Part shown: piece by piece, positions 16,807 to 25,302 of the stretch
Position numbering within the stretch: position 1 is the stretch's first letter
How the letters are laid out: every line of letters starts with the position of its first letter
Assembly: GCA_045642465.1 (NCBI GenBank)
Contig: JAZUIY010000015.1
Span: forward strand, 496,001 to 560,000
Reading direction: 5' to 3'
Length of the DNA stretch: 64,000 bases
Origin: RUG420 sp045642465
GTDB taxonomy: Bacteria > Bacillota > Clostridia > Oscillospirales > Acutalibacteraceae
Position numbers and translations under genes: made by a program
Notes under the pieces: generated by a model
The model's database searches: none
What the model saw: only the letters and a program-made list of their open reading frames with translations
Told to the model about the DNA's origin: nothing

Positions 16807-17730
16807 ATGCACAAGACTACGGTATACGCAATCAAAGTTGTTCTTGTTTTAGCAATGGTACTTTCCATTGTTCTTCCATTTACTGTTTTTGCTGGCACAG
16901 ATAACAGTAACAATATTCAGGTAGCAGACGCAGTGGTAGATACTTCCAACTGGACTGTTGCAGAAGGCAACATGCCGGGTGCACTGAATATTAAGTCCGA
17001 CTCCTTTAAAGTGGAAGAACAGTATTGGACTGTTGACGGCATTACTCCTCGCACTCCTTTTGAAGCTGGCAAAGAATATTCCTACTATTTGGAACTCTAT
17101 GCAATTGGCGACAAGGTATTTGACACCAACTTAGATAAAGCTTACCTCAACGAATGGTTCGGTGACTTAGGTCTGGATCATATGAAGATGTCCATCTGCA
17201 CTTACCAGACCAATTACGACACCATCGTAATCACCGGTGAAGTTACTCCGTTTGCAAAGGTATCCAACGCCATGAATGGCCCAGCACTTGCTAAGCAGCC
17301 TGCTAAAGTAGCTACCAAGGATAAGGCAGTTCTTTCCACCGCAGTTGCAGAAGAAGTTGCTGTAGAAGAAGAAAAAGACTACAAACTGGATAACGGTGAT
17401 GCTCAGGAAGAATACGTTCTTGCTACCGCAGTAGAAGAAGACGTACAGAAAGACAAGGGTGTAGTTATTACCCCAGTAGAAAACAACGAACTTCCAGAAG
17501 CACAGGCAAAAGAAGCAAAAGCAGAAACCAAAGAAATCAAAGCTACTCCAGTTGTTGCTCAGAACAGAGTAAACGTTGAAACTCCAAAGGCAATTGTTTC
17601 CACCCCAAAGGCAGCTGAAACCAAGAACAGTAACCACGCTGGCAAATGTTTCATTGCTGCAGCCGCTTGCGCAGCAGCCCTCATCGTATTCGCTGTATAC
17701 GACGTAAAGAAATTACACAAAGAAAACTAA
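16807..17730 (+). CDS. small exported protein with acidic stalk and C-terminal membrane anchor
   Basis: A 307-residue protein of unknown function. It has a signal peptide ending V-F-A-G. The single folded module at residues about 38-115 has P-G-A-L-N-I, Q-Y-W-T and F-E-A-G-K-E-Y-S-Y-Y-L-E-L-Y-A and matches the module in the gene at 14644 and the N-terminal region of 10677. Residues about 160-270 are a low-complexity A/K/E/V/T/P stalk. A hydrophobic segment, C-F-I-A-A-A-A-C-A-A-A-L-I-V-F-A-V-Y at about 280-298, and a basic tail end the protein. The layout suggests a cell-surface protein held in the membrane on a wall-spanning stalk. It has its own terminator. Confidence 0.75.
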   Translation: MHKTTVYAIKVVLVLAMVLSIVLPFTVFAGTDNSNNIQVADAVVDTSNWTVAEGNMPGALNIKSDSFKVEEQYWTVDGITPRTPFEAGKEYSYYLELYAIGDKVFDTNLDKAYLNEWFGDLGLDHMKMSICTYQTNYDTIVITGEVTPFAKVSNAMNGPALAKQPAKVATKDKAVLSTAVAEEVAVEEEKDYKLDNGDAQEEYVLATAVEEDVQKDKGVVITPVENNELPEAQAKEAKAETKEIKATPVVAQNRVNVETPKAIVSTPKAAETKNSNHAGKCFIAAAACAAALIVFAVYDVKKLHKEN

Positions 17731-17761
17731 TCCATATACAAAAACGGGAAAGACATATATG

Positions 17762-17792
17762 AAAAGGCCACCTCTTAGAGGTGGCCTTTTTG
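17762..17792 (+). terminator. intrinsic terminator after 16807 gene
   Basis: AAAAGGCCACCTC and GAGGTGGCCTTTT form a perfect 13-base stem with a TTA loop, followed by a T run. Confidence 0.95.
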
Positions 17793-17847
17793 TCACGAAA
17801 TAAACTTTTTGTAAATATCCTAAAAACCGAAACAAATCTTCCTTATT

Positions 17848-17857
17848 ATGGTATAAT
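17848..17857 (+). promoter_or_regulatory. extended -10 promoter of second polysaccharide operon
   Basis: TATAAT at 17852-17857 is preceded by TG-G (17849-17851), an extended -10. No convincing -35 is seen. It lies 47 bases upstream of the first gene of the AT-rich operon. Confidence 0.6.
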
Positions 17858-17903
17858 TTTTGTGCTTTGTTTTGGAAGGACAGATAGGGGCTTGGGGTTA
17901 GTT

Positions 17904-19244
17904 ATGAATAAAAAAACTGAAGAACTCAATAGGATAGTTACCTTTTTATTGGGCATGTTTGTATTGCTGGCTTTGACAGCAGTATTTTCTTACTCGTGGT
18001 TGAAAATAAATTCGACTCTAACGGTGTGGCCCTTTGATAAAAAAGGTAACTATTTAATTATCTTCTTTTATTTTGTTCTGCAATATCTCTTATCTAGAAT
18101 ATATGGTGCTTTTCAAGTTGAGTTTAACAGACTTTGGGACTTGATTTATTCTCAAGCTCTTACAACGGTTATTGTTGATGTACTGATGTATGTTGTAATG
18201 AGTTTGGTGGCACGTGAACTTTTGAAGCCAGGAATTGTTCTTTTGATGTTTATTGTTCAACTGGCAGTGATTATTGTATGGGCAGTAATTAGCAAAAATA
18301 TCATCAAAAAGATGTATCCACCAAAAGATTTACTTATTGTCTACTCAGATAAATATAAAACAAATATTATTCAAAAAATGAAACTGAGAGATGACCAATT
18401 CAGAATTACTGAAGCCCTTAAGGTTGAAGAAGACTTAGATAAATTTGAAGAGAGTCTGTCAAAGCACGATGGTGCAGTTATTTGTGATATTACCGGATCT
18501 ATACGAAATGACCTGTTAAAAATCTGCTATGAAAACGGAAAACTGGTTTATGTTATGCCGAAAATAACAGATATTTTAATTGAGGCAGGAGAGGATGTGC
18601 ATATTTTTGACACACCTCTAATCCTTTGTAGAAATATTGGTCTTACGTTTGAAGAAAAGATTGCTAAAAGAATTTTAGATATCATAGTTGCTTTTATTGG
18701 CCTTGTTGTTATGAGTCCGTTCATGCTGGTTACAGCTATTGCCATTAAACTTTACGATGGCGGTCCGGTTTTTTTCAAACAAGACCGTGTTACTAAAGAT
18801 GGAAAAGTCTTTAAAATCATTAAGTTCCGAAGTATGCGTGAAGATGCGGATCGAGATGGGAAAGCTCACTCTGCAACAAAAGATGATGAAAGAATCACTC
18901 CAGTGGGAAAAGTAATTCGTGCATGCCGCATGGATGAATTTCCTCAAATTATTAACATTTTAAAAGGTGACATGTCCATTGTTGGACCTCGTCCAGAAAT
19001 AATAGAAAATGTTGAAAAGTATTCCAAAGAAATACCAGAATTTAAATATCGACACAAAGTAAAAGCTGGATTGACCGGCTATGCACAAATTTATGGGAAG
19101 TATAACACCACAGCATATGACAAATTAAAACTAGATTTACACTATATTGAAAACTATTCAATTCGAACGGATATTCGTCTTATTCTCATGACAGTCAAAG
19201 TCCTTTTTATGAGAGAAAGTACAGAAGCGTTTGAAGAGTCATAA
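17904..19244 (+). CDS. undecaprenyl-phosphate sugar phosphotransferase (initiating enzyme)
   Basis: A 446-residue polyprenyl-phosphate hexose-1-phosphate transferase (WbaP/WcaJ type) that starts the lipid-linked repeat unit. Four to five N-terminal membrane spans (residues about 10-135) and a nucleotide-binding-like middle domain precede the catalytic domain (about 255-446). That domain has K-R-I-L-D-I-I, G-P-V-F-F-K-Q-D-R, I-K-F-R-S-M, D-E-F-P-Q, G-D-M-S-I-V-G-P-R-P-E and G-L-T-G-Y-A-Q. The start at 17904 is chosen because it begins the hydrophobic domain properly and follows the promoter; an earlier in-frame ATG overlaps the upstream terminator. Codon use is clearly AT-richer than in upstream genes. 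The sugar is unknown. Confidence 0.9.
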   Translation: MNKKTEELNRIVTFLLGMFVLLALTAVFSYSWLKINSTLTVWPFDKKGNYLIIFFYFVLQYLLSRIYGAFQVEFNRLWDLIYSQALTTVIVDVLMYVVMSLVARELLKPGIVLLMFIVQLAVIIVWAVISKNIIKKMYPPKDLLIVYSDKYKTNIIQKMKLRDDQFRITEALKVEEDLDKFEESLSKHDGAVICDITGSIRNDLLKICYENGKLVYVMPKITDILIEAGEDVHIFDTPLILCRNIGLTFEEKIAKRILDIIVAFIGLVVMSPFMLVTAIAIKLYDGGPVFFKQDRVTKDGKVFKIIKFRSMREDADRDGKAHSATKDDERITPVGKVIRACRMDEFPQIINILKGDMSIVGPRPEIIENVEKYSKEIPEFKYRHKVKAGLTGYAQIYGKYNTTAYDKLKLDLHYIENYSIRTDIRLILMTVKVLFMRESTEAFEES

Positions 19245-19278
19245 GTAAGTTTTTAGGGGAAATAGAAGGGGTAAAAAC

Positions 19279-20379
19279 ATGAAGCAGAACAACCGAGTTC
19301 TACTTATTGGAAATACTGAATTGACAGTTTTTGGATTCCGTGAAGAACTTGTAGAGCGCCTGGTGAAAGATGGCTATGAAGTATATGCAAGTTTTGCACC
19401 ATCTGATTTTGGCGATGGAGTAACGACATCTAAAAGATTAGGTTGCACTTTTCTTCCATTGAACATAAGCCGCCATGGTACAAATCCACTTGAAGAACTC
19501 AAACTGGTTAAAGAGCTTGAACGTTTAATTCGTGCAGTAAAACCAGCTATGATTTTCACTTATACCATAAAACCAAATATTTATGCCGGTATGATTGCTC
19601 GGTTAAAAGGCATTCCGTACTGTCCAAATGTTTCTGGATTGGGACAAGCATTTACAAATGGTGGAGCATTAAAATACTTCACCATGGCATTATATAAATT
19701 TTCGTTTTCTGGGGCACAAACGGTCTTTTTCCAAAATGAATATAACGAATCTGTCTTCACCAAATATGGAATTGCTAATGATAAACACACTGTACTTCCG
19801 GGATCTGGTGTAAATTTAAAAAAATTTGTTCCGCTTCCTATGCCAGAAGGAGAAAATGTTAGTTTCTTATTTATGGCTCGAATTATTAAGGAAAAGGGTA
19901 TAGACCAATACTTAGAAGCTGCAGAAATTGTAAAAAAAGAGAACCCAAATGCGATATTTTATGTCATCGGTCGATGCGATGATGAATATAAAACAATTTT
20001 AAAGGATTATGTAAAACGAGGAATAATAAAATACGAGGGGCTACAAACAGATGTAACCCCTTATTTGAAAAAAACTCATTGTGTCGTTCTCCCAACGTAT
20101 TACGGAGAAGGCGTATCAAATGTTTTACTTGAAGCGGCTGCTTCAGGACGTCCAATTATTACTACGAACAGGCCTGGATCGGCAGAAACATTAGAGGATA
20201 ACGTTACAGGTTTTTTTGTCGATGCGAGAAGCACAAAATCTTTGGCTGAAAAAATGAAAATATTCCTTTCAATGACAGAAGTTCAACGAAAATGGATGGG
20301 CCTAAACGGAAGAGTAAAAATGGAAGAAGAATTTGATAGACAAAATGTCGTTAACCTATATGTGGAACAATTAATTTAA
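19279..20379 (+). CDS. GT4-family glycosyltransferase, PglA-like
   Basis: A 366-residue GT-B transferase. The N domain shows F-T-Y-T-I-K-P-N-I-Y-A-G followed by P-N-V-S-G-L-G, a pattern shared with the second-sugar transferases of lipid-linked glycans (PglA/WbcM-like). The C domain has M-A-R-I-I-K-E-K-G-I-D-Q-Y-L and the E-x7-E element in Y-G-E-G-V-S-N-V-L-L-E-A. Being directly after the initiating transferase, it probably adds the second sugar; that is inference from position and pattern. AAGGGG precedes the start. Confidence 0.88.
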   Translation: MKQNNRVLLIGNTELTVFGFREELVERLVKDGYEVYASFAPSDFGDGVTTSKRLGCTFLPLNISRHGTNPLEELKLVKELERLIRAVKPAMIFTYTIKPNIYAGMIARLKGIPYCPNVSGLGQAFTNGGALKYFTMALYKFSFSGAQTVFFQNEYNESVFTKYGIANDKHTVLPGSGVNLKKFVPLPMPEGENVSFLFMARIIKEKGIDQYLEAAEIVKKENPNAIFYVIGRCDDEYKTILKDYVKRGIIKYEGLQTDVTPYLKKTHCVVLPTYYGEGVSNVLLEAAASGRPIITTNRPGSAETLEDNVTGFFVDARSTKSLAEKMKIFLSMTEVQRKWMGLNGRVKMEEEFDRQNVVNLYVEQLI

Positions 20380-20392
20380 ACGGGTGAAAGGT

Positions 20393-20926
20393 ATGAATAA
20401 ATATTTTAGAGCGGCATACTGTGTTCCTTGTGGAATAATCAAAATGAATTGGACAAAATTGTTTAATTTAAAAAATTTTGCTGGACCGTATTGGGCTCTG
20501 ATTTCCCCTTTTTCAGAAATTACTTTGGATGCCGGTGGGAAATTGACTATTGGTAACTCTTTTAAAATGCGTGATGGAGCTAAATTACGAGTTAGGAAAA
20601 ATGCCACGCTGAAGATCGGTGATAGGGTATCAATTAATTCTAATAACATTATTGCATGCCACGATAGCATAACCATTGGCGATGATGTCATTTTTTCTCC
20701 CAATGTTCAGATTTATGATCATGATCACGATTATAATGCGCCGAACGGACTAAAAGAAAATCGATATGTTACTTCTCCTGTTTTTATTGGCAACAATGTC
20801 TGGATTGGGGCTAACGCAATTATTCTTCGTGGAAGTGATATTGGAGATAATTGTGTAATTGCCGCAGGATCGATTGTTAAAGGAAAAGTGGATAGTGGTA
20901 CAGTTTTCATCCAAAAGAGAGGGTAA
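20393..20926 (+). CDS. hexapeptide-repeat acyltransferase (LbH fold)
   Basis: A 177-residue left-handed beta-helix acyltransferase, likely an O- or N-acetyltransferase decorating a sugar. Hexapeptide turns appear as I-G-N-S-F-K, I-G-D-R-V-S, I-G-D-D-V-I, I-G-N-N-V-W-I-G-A-N-A-I-I-L-R-G-S-D-I-G-D-N, with the catalytic-type H in Y-D-H-D-H-D. The ATG at 20393 is chosen with GGTGA upstream; a GTG nine bases earlier is possible. It lies between two glycosyltransferase genes and ends two bases before the next. Confidence 0.88.
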   Translation: MNKYFRAAYCVPCGIIKMNWTKLFNLKNFAGPYWALISPFSEITLDAGGKLTIGNSFKMRDGAKLRVRKNATLKIGDRVSINSNNIIACHDSITIGDDVIFSPNVQIYDHDHDYNAPNGLKENRYVTSPVFIGNNVWIGANAIILRGSDIGDNCVIAAGSIVKGKVDSGTVFIQKRG

Positions 20927-20928
20927 TT

Positions 20929-22032
20929 ATGGAACCAATTAGAATACTTCAAGTTATCGGAAGTTTAAATATTGGTGGTTCTCAAACTATGATTATCAAT
21001 CTTCATAAAGCCATTGATAGAACTAGAATCCAATTTGATTACATTTGCGATAAAAGTGATGAAATGGAATTAAGACCAATCGTTGAATCTTTAGGAGCTA
21101 AGGTATATGTATTGCCTGCTTTCAATGGCTTAAATTTGATGGAGGTAGTTAAAGCTTGGGACGACTTTCTTATTAATCATCCGGAGTATAGAATACTTCA
21201 CTCCCACGTTAGAAGTTATGCGTCTCTTTATATACCGATTGCAAAAAAACATGGTTTAAAGACGATAATTCATAGCCACAGTACATCGAACGGAACTGGG
21301 TTTAAGGCTTTTGGAAAAAAAGTATTGCAGTTCCCGCTTCGTTATCAAGCAGACTATTATTTTGCATGTTCTAAAGAAGCTGGTAAATGGCTTTTTGGAA
21401 ATAGAATCGTTAACAGTAGCGATTTTTTTATCGTGCCTAATGCAATTGATTCTGAAAAATTTTCTTACGATTATCAGACAAGATTAAAGATTCGAAAGGA
21501 ATTGCATATAGATAATAATTATGTGATAGGGACGGTAGGAAGATTAACTAAATCAAAAAATCAATCTTTTTTGTTAGACGTTTTTGCTGCATATAAAAAA
21601 AAGAATACTAGTTCTGTTTTACTCTTTATAGGAGATGGGGAATTAAGGAGACAATTGATGGAGAAGGCACGTAGGTTAAACATTAGCGACGACGTACTTT
21701 TTGTTGGAAATAAAGAAAATGTGCAAGATTATTATCAGGCAATGGATTTGTTTACATTCCCGTCATTGTGGGAAGGGTTAGGTACGGTGGCAGTTGAAGC
21801 GCAGTGTTCTGGATTAAGATGCGTTGTGTCTACCGGAGTTCCAAAATCAGTAGATTTGGGATTGGGTTTATTAACTTTTGTTAATGTTGGGAGTGCTGAA
21901 GAATGGGAACGTTCTTTGACAAATCAGGCATATAGCAGAGAAAGTCAACGTTTGGCAGTAATAAATAGAGGCTTCGATATTAAAGAAAGCGCTAAAAAAC
22001 TAGAACAATTTTACGGTTCTATTTTTGAATAA
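20929..22032 (+). CDS. GT4-family glycosyltransferase, EpsF-like
   Basis: A 367-residue GT-B transferase with V-I-G-S-L-N-I-G-G-S-Q-T at the N terminus, V-G-R-L-T-K-S-K-N-Q-S-F-L-L and E-x7-E in W-E-G-L-G-T-V-A-V-E-A. The conserved H-S-H pair (L-H-S-H-V-R and I-H-S-H-S-T) resembles exopolysaccharide EpsF proteins. It adds a sugar to the repeat unit; specificity cannot be told. AT-rich codon use as in the rest of this operon. Confidence 0.88.
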   Translation: MEPIRILQVIGSLNIGGSQTMIINLHKAIDRTRIQFDYICDKSDEMELRPIVESLGAKVYVLPAFNGLNLMEVVKAWDDFLINHPEYRILHSHVRSYASLYIPIAKKHGLKTIIHSHSTSNGTGFKAFGKKVLQFPLRYQADYYFACSKEAGKWLFGNRIVNSSDFFIVPNAIDSEKFSYDYQTRLKIRKELHIDNNYVIGTVGRLTKSKNQSFLLDVFAAYKKKNTSSVLLFIGDGELRRQLMEKARRLNISDDVLFVGNKENVQDYYQAMDLFTFPSLWEGLGTVAVEAQCSGLRCVVSTGVPKSVDLGLGLLTFVNVGSAEEWERSLTNQAYSRESQRLAVINRGFDIKESAKKLEQFYGSIFE

Positions 22033-22058
22033 TATGGACACTGGGAGTATAAATCATA

Positions 22059-23159
22059 ATGAAAACTTATTTGTTTATTACATACTCTGATTTTTCACAA
22101 AAACTAACTGGAGCTCATAGACGTTTTCTTGAGTTGGTAAAAGGTATATCTCGAGAGAATAAAGTTATTGTTATTGCAAAATATTTGCCTAAAGAAGTTT
22201 TTAATGAAAATGTTAAGTGGCTTAGGCTGGCAAATATTAACGAATCTTTCTTTCCAAAACATATTATTGGCATGGCTGAAATGATTTGCTCGTTATTACG
22301 ATATAAACAAGAACTTCGTTATGATTTTGCTATTTCATTTGCACCTCAAATAACAATATGTTTGGGATGGTGTGGATATGAGAACATCATTAGTCTATTT
22401 CGAGAAAATCTAATAGAATACCAAAAATGTATAAAGGCATCAAAAAGAAAAATAGCATATTTTTCAGTGCTCGAAAAAATTGCACTTTGCTATTCAAAGA
22501 AAGTGATTGTCCAAAGCACTTCAGATAAAAAGGATTTGATAAAGCGGAATAGTTTTTTATTAAAGAAACTAAAAACGCCGATATATATTCAAACCAATAA
22601 TGTTAATGCTTCATGGATGGAATCTGATTTCGTTCCAGATGATAAAAAGGAAAAGACTGTTCCTCAAGTACTGTTTATTGGCGATTTTTCAAATTGTAGA
22701 AAGGGACATGATGTTCTTTTGCCAGCCGCTGCGAAATTGTTAGATGATGGATATTTATTTGATTTGTATATCGTTGGAGATGGCAAAGAGTTAAATGATA
22801 ATGTAGTAAAATATAAGCATTATACTAATATTCATTTTTGTGGACACAGTAATAATACAAAATGCTATTTTAGAAATTCTGATTTTGAAGTGGTACCTTC
22901 ATTAATAGATTCTTGTCCGAATACGGTATTAGAGGGCTTAGCGCATGGAATTGCTGTGTATGGTGCAAATCGAGGAGGTATACCTGATTTGTTGGGTGAA
23001 GACTACTTGTTTGAACCACAAGAAAGCAGTCTATACCTTTTTCTAAAAAATATTATTGAAAAGAAACGATACTTGCTAGATTCAAAAAAGCAAGTGCTTG
23101 AAAAGGAAAAGCTAATATTTGATTGGTCGGCGGAAATAGAAAAAATAGTTAATGGGTAA
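22059..23159 (+). CDS. GT4-family glycosyltransferase
   Basis: A 366-residue GT-B transferase. The N domain is divergent, beginning L-F-I-T-Y-S-D-F-S. The C domain is recognisable: F-I-G-D-F-S-N-C-R-K-G-H-D-V-L, I-V-G-D-G-K-E-L, and V-P-S-L-I-D-S-C-P-N-T-V-L-E-G-L in the place of the E-x7-E loop, with D replacing the first Glu. It follows the preceding gene by 26 bases and precedes Wzy by eight. Sugar unknown. Confidence 0.85.
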   Translation: MKTYLFITYSDFSQKLTGAHRRFLELVKGISRENKVIVIAKYLPKEVFNENVKWLRLANINESFFPKHIIGMAEMICSLLRYKQELRYDFAISFAPQITICLGWCGYENIISLFRENLIEYQKCIKASKRKIAYFSVLEKIALCYSKKVIVQSTSDKKDLIKRNSFLLKKLKTPIYIQTNNVNASWMESDFVPDDKKEKTVPQVLFIGDFSNCRKGHDVLLPAAAKLLDDGYLFDLYIVGDGKELNDNVVKYKHYTNIHFCGHSNNTKCYFRNSDFEVVPSLIDSCPNTVLEGLAHGIAVYGANRGGIPDLLGEDYLFEPQESSLYLFLKNIIEKKRYLLDSKKQVLEKEKLIFDWSAEIEKIVNG

Positions 23160-23167
23160 AAGGAAGA

Positions 23168-24385
23168 ATGTCATTGATTGGATTAAAGATAAGAGTGCAC
23201 ATCCCTCAAATAATAGATGTATTGTTTTTTATATATATTCTTTCTATTTATGTTTTCTCTTTTGTAACGGGATTAAATTCTTTTTGTAAAATAATAGCTC
23301 TTGTTTTAGCTGTTTCTTTAGTGGTAAAAAAGATAGTTAAAAAAGAAAAAACAATGATTATAGATCCATCTATAGTCGTATTAGTACTATTTTTGTTGTT
23401 TTGCATTTTGTCCAGTGTTTGGGCTGTTGATAAATCTTTGGTTTTTGATCGGGCAGTAACGTTGTTTGAAAATATTGCACTATTGCTTTTGCTATTTGAC
23501 TATTTTGAAACTGAAAAAAAAATAGGAGTGGTAATTGAATGTCTTGCGTGGGCAGGCGCATTATATTGTATTTACGTGGTATTATTCTATGGCGTAAATG
23601 AGTATATGCACCTCCTCCTTTCTGGATCTCGTATTGGTGGGGAAATTACCAACGTAAATAGAATTGGCTTGGTGTCTTCAAAAGCTGCTTTAATATTCTG
23701 CTGGTTTGTTATATATAAAGAAAAATATTGGTATGCTGCCCCAGGATTACTTTGCTTTATTGTTGCGTTGGGAACTGGGAGTAGGAAAGTCCTTTTAACT
23801 ATTGTGGTAGGACTCATACTTCTGTATATTCTAAAAGGCAGGAGTGTTCAGAAACTAAAAAGCTTGTTGAAAATAGTACTGATACTATTTTTGCTTTATT
23901 GGGTTATAAAATTGCCTTGGTTAGATGTTATGGAACAAAGAATAACATATGCATTCAATTTCTTAACAGGGAAAGGGCAAACAGACAAATCTATGATAGA
24001 ACGATCCGCTTTTATTAAGATGGGTTTGGAAACGTTTTTAGATAAGCCGTTTACCGGTATAGGAGCAGGAAATACAGGATATATTACAGTGAAATACTCC
24101 GGAGGGTATACATATCTTCATAACAACTATGTGGAATTGTTGGCATCGGTTGGTTTATTTGGAACAATATTATATTATTTAGCCTACTTTTTCCCTATTA
24201 AAAAATTGTTTAAACGATCCTTGGGCTTGGATTCTTTCGCAATACTTGCATTAACCTTGATTGTAACTACCTTAGTCTTGCAAATAGGGGTTGTGGATTA
24301 TTTTGAAAAAACAACATACTTGTACTTTTTGCTTTTTTTGTTAGCCCAAAGTAGTAGTGACACATATGAAAAGGAATCGTTATAA
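23168..24385 (+). CDS. wzy: O-antigen polymerase/ligase-like membrane protein (second Wzy)
   Basis: A 405-residue polytopic protein with about eleven hydrophobic segments. The Wzy_C pattern is visible as G-L-E-T-F-L-D-K-P-F-T-G-I-G-A-G-N followed by Y-L-H-N-N-Y-V-E-L-L-A-S-V-G, which carries the conserved H-N and E. It would polymerise the repeat unit made by the AT-rich operon. Its 3' end overlaps the next gene by 20 bases. Confidence 0.85.
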   Translation: MSLIGLKIRVHIPQIIDVLFFIYILSIYVFSFVTGLNSFCKIIALVLAVSLVVKKIVKKEKTMIIDPSIVVLVLFLLFCILSSVWAVDKSLVFDRAVTLFENIALLLLLFDYFETEKKIGVVIECLAWAGALYCIYVVLFYGVNEYMHLLLSGSRIGGEITNVNRIGLVSSKAALIFCWFVIYKEKYWYAAPGLLCFIVALGTGSRKVLLTIVVGLILLYILKGRSVQKLKSLLKIVLILFLLYWVIKLPWLDVMEQRITYAFNFLTGKGQTDKSMIERSAFIKMGLETFLDKPFTGIGAGNTGYITVKYSGGYTYLHNNYVELLASVGLFGTILYYLAYFFPIKKLFKRSLGLDSFAILALTLIVTTLVLQIGVVDYFEKTTYLYFLLFLLAQSSSDTYEKESL

Positions 24386-25301
24386 AATGTTAATTCATAT
24401 TGATAATAAATATTTACACATAAAAAAGTATTTATTGTTTTTTTTGAGTAAGGGTATATTGAATTTTTCATCAGATGAGTGTTTCTTGAAAATTAGATAT
24501 TACCTTATGTTAAACAAAAAACTAAATTTGACAAATCCAACCGACTTTAACGAAAAGTTGCAATGGTTAAAAATATATAATCACAATTCAGAATATACTA
24601 TGATGGCGGACAAATATTCTGTAAAAAAGTATGTTGAAGAAAAAGTAGGAAAAAAATATGTTGTTCCCACATTAGGCGTTTGGGAAAGAGCTGATGTTAT
24701 AGATTTCGATTCATTGCCAGAACGATTTGTTCTTAAGTGCACTCATGATAGTGGTGGATTAGTTATATGCAAAGATAAAGAATCTTTAGATGTTCAGCAA
24801 GCAAAGAATAAAATTAGCAAAAGTTTAAATCGAAACTATTATTGGTACGGTCGTGAGTGGCCATATAAAAATGTTGAGCCAAGAATTATTGCAGAGTCAT
24901 ATTTGGAAGGTATAAACAGTTCGGACGGTTTGATTGATTACAAGTTTTACTGCTTTCACGGTTTACCAAAATTTCTTTATGTCTCACAAGGATTAGGTGG
25001 AAACCATAAAGAGGCCATGATGAATTTTGTGGATTTAGATTGGGAAAAAACACCTTTTCAACGTCCGGACTTTAAGGGGTTTGATGTATTACCCAATAAG
25101 CCGAGACATTTTGGTGAAATGATAGAAATAGCGAAAAAGCTTTCAAAGGATATTCCATTTGTACGGGTAGATTTATATGAAGTAGATGATCAAGTTTATT
25201 TTTCGGAACTCACATTTTATCCGGGTTCTGGATTTACTCCGTTTGATCCTCCTGAATGGGAAAAGGAAATTGGAAGTTGGATTCATTTAGAGGAAGTGTA
25301 A
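24366..25301 (+). CDS. TupA-like ATP-grasp protein
   Basis: A 311-residue protein of the TupA-like ATP-grasp family, named after a Bacillus halodurans teichuronopeptide gene. Family features include F-N-E-K-L-Q-W-L-K, M-A-D-K-Y-S-V-K-K-Y-V, L-K-C-T-H-D-S-G-G, Y-K-F-Y-C-F-H-G and F-V-R-V-D-L-Y near the C terminus, where F-S-E-L-T-F-Y-P-G is usual. These proteins are thought to attach an amino acid or similar acid to a surface glycan using ATP; exact reaction here unknown. The ATG at 24366 is chosen; a GTG at 24357 is also in frame. It overlaps the end of wzy. Confidence 0.85.
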   Translation: MKRNRYKMLIHIDNKYLHIKKYLLFFLSKGILNFSSDECFLKIRYYLMLNKKLNLTNPTDFNEKLQWLKIYNHNSEYTMMADKYSVKKYVEEKVGKKYVVPTLGVWERADVIDFDSLPERFVLKCTHDSGGLVICKDKESLDVQQAKNKISKSLNRNYYWYGREWPYKNVEPRIIAESYLEGINSSDGLIDYKFYCFHGLPKFLYVSQGLGGNHKEAMMNFVDLDWEKTPFQRPDFKGFDVLPNKPRHFGEMIEIAKKLSKDIPFVRVDLYEVDDQVYFSELTFYPGSGFTPFDPPEWEKEIGSWIHLEEV

Positions 25302-25302
25302 T

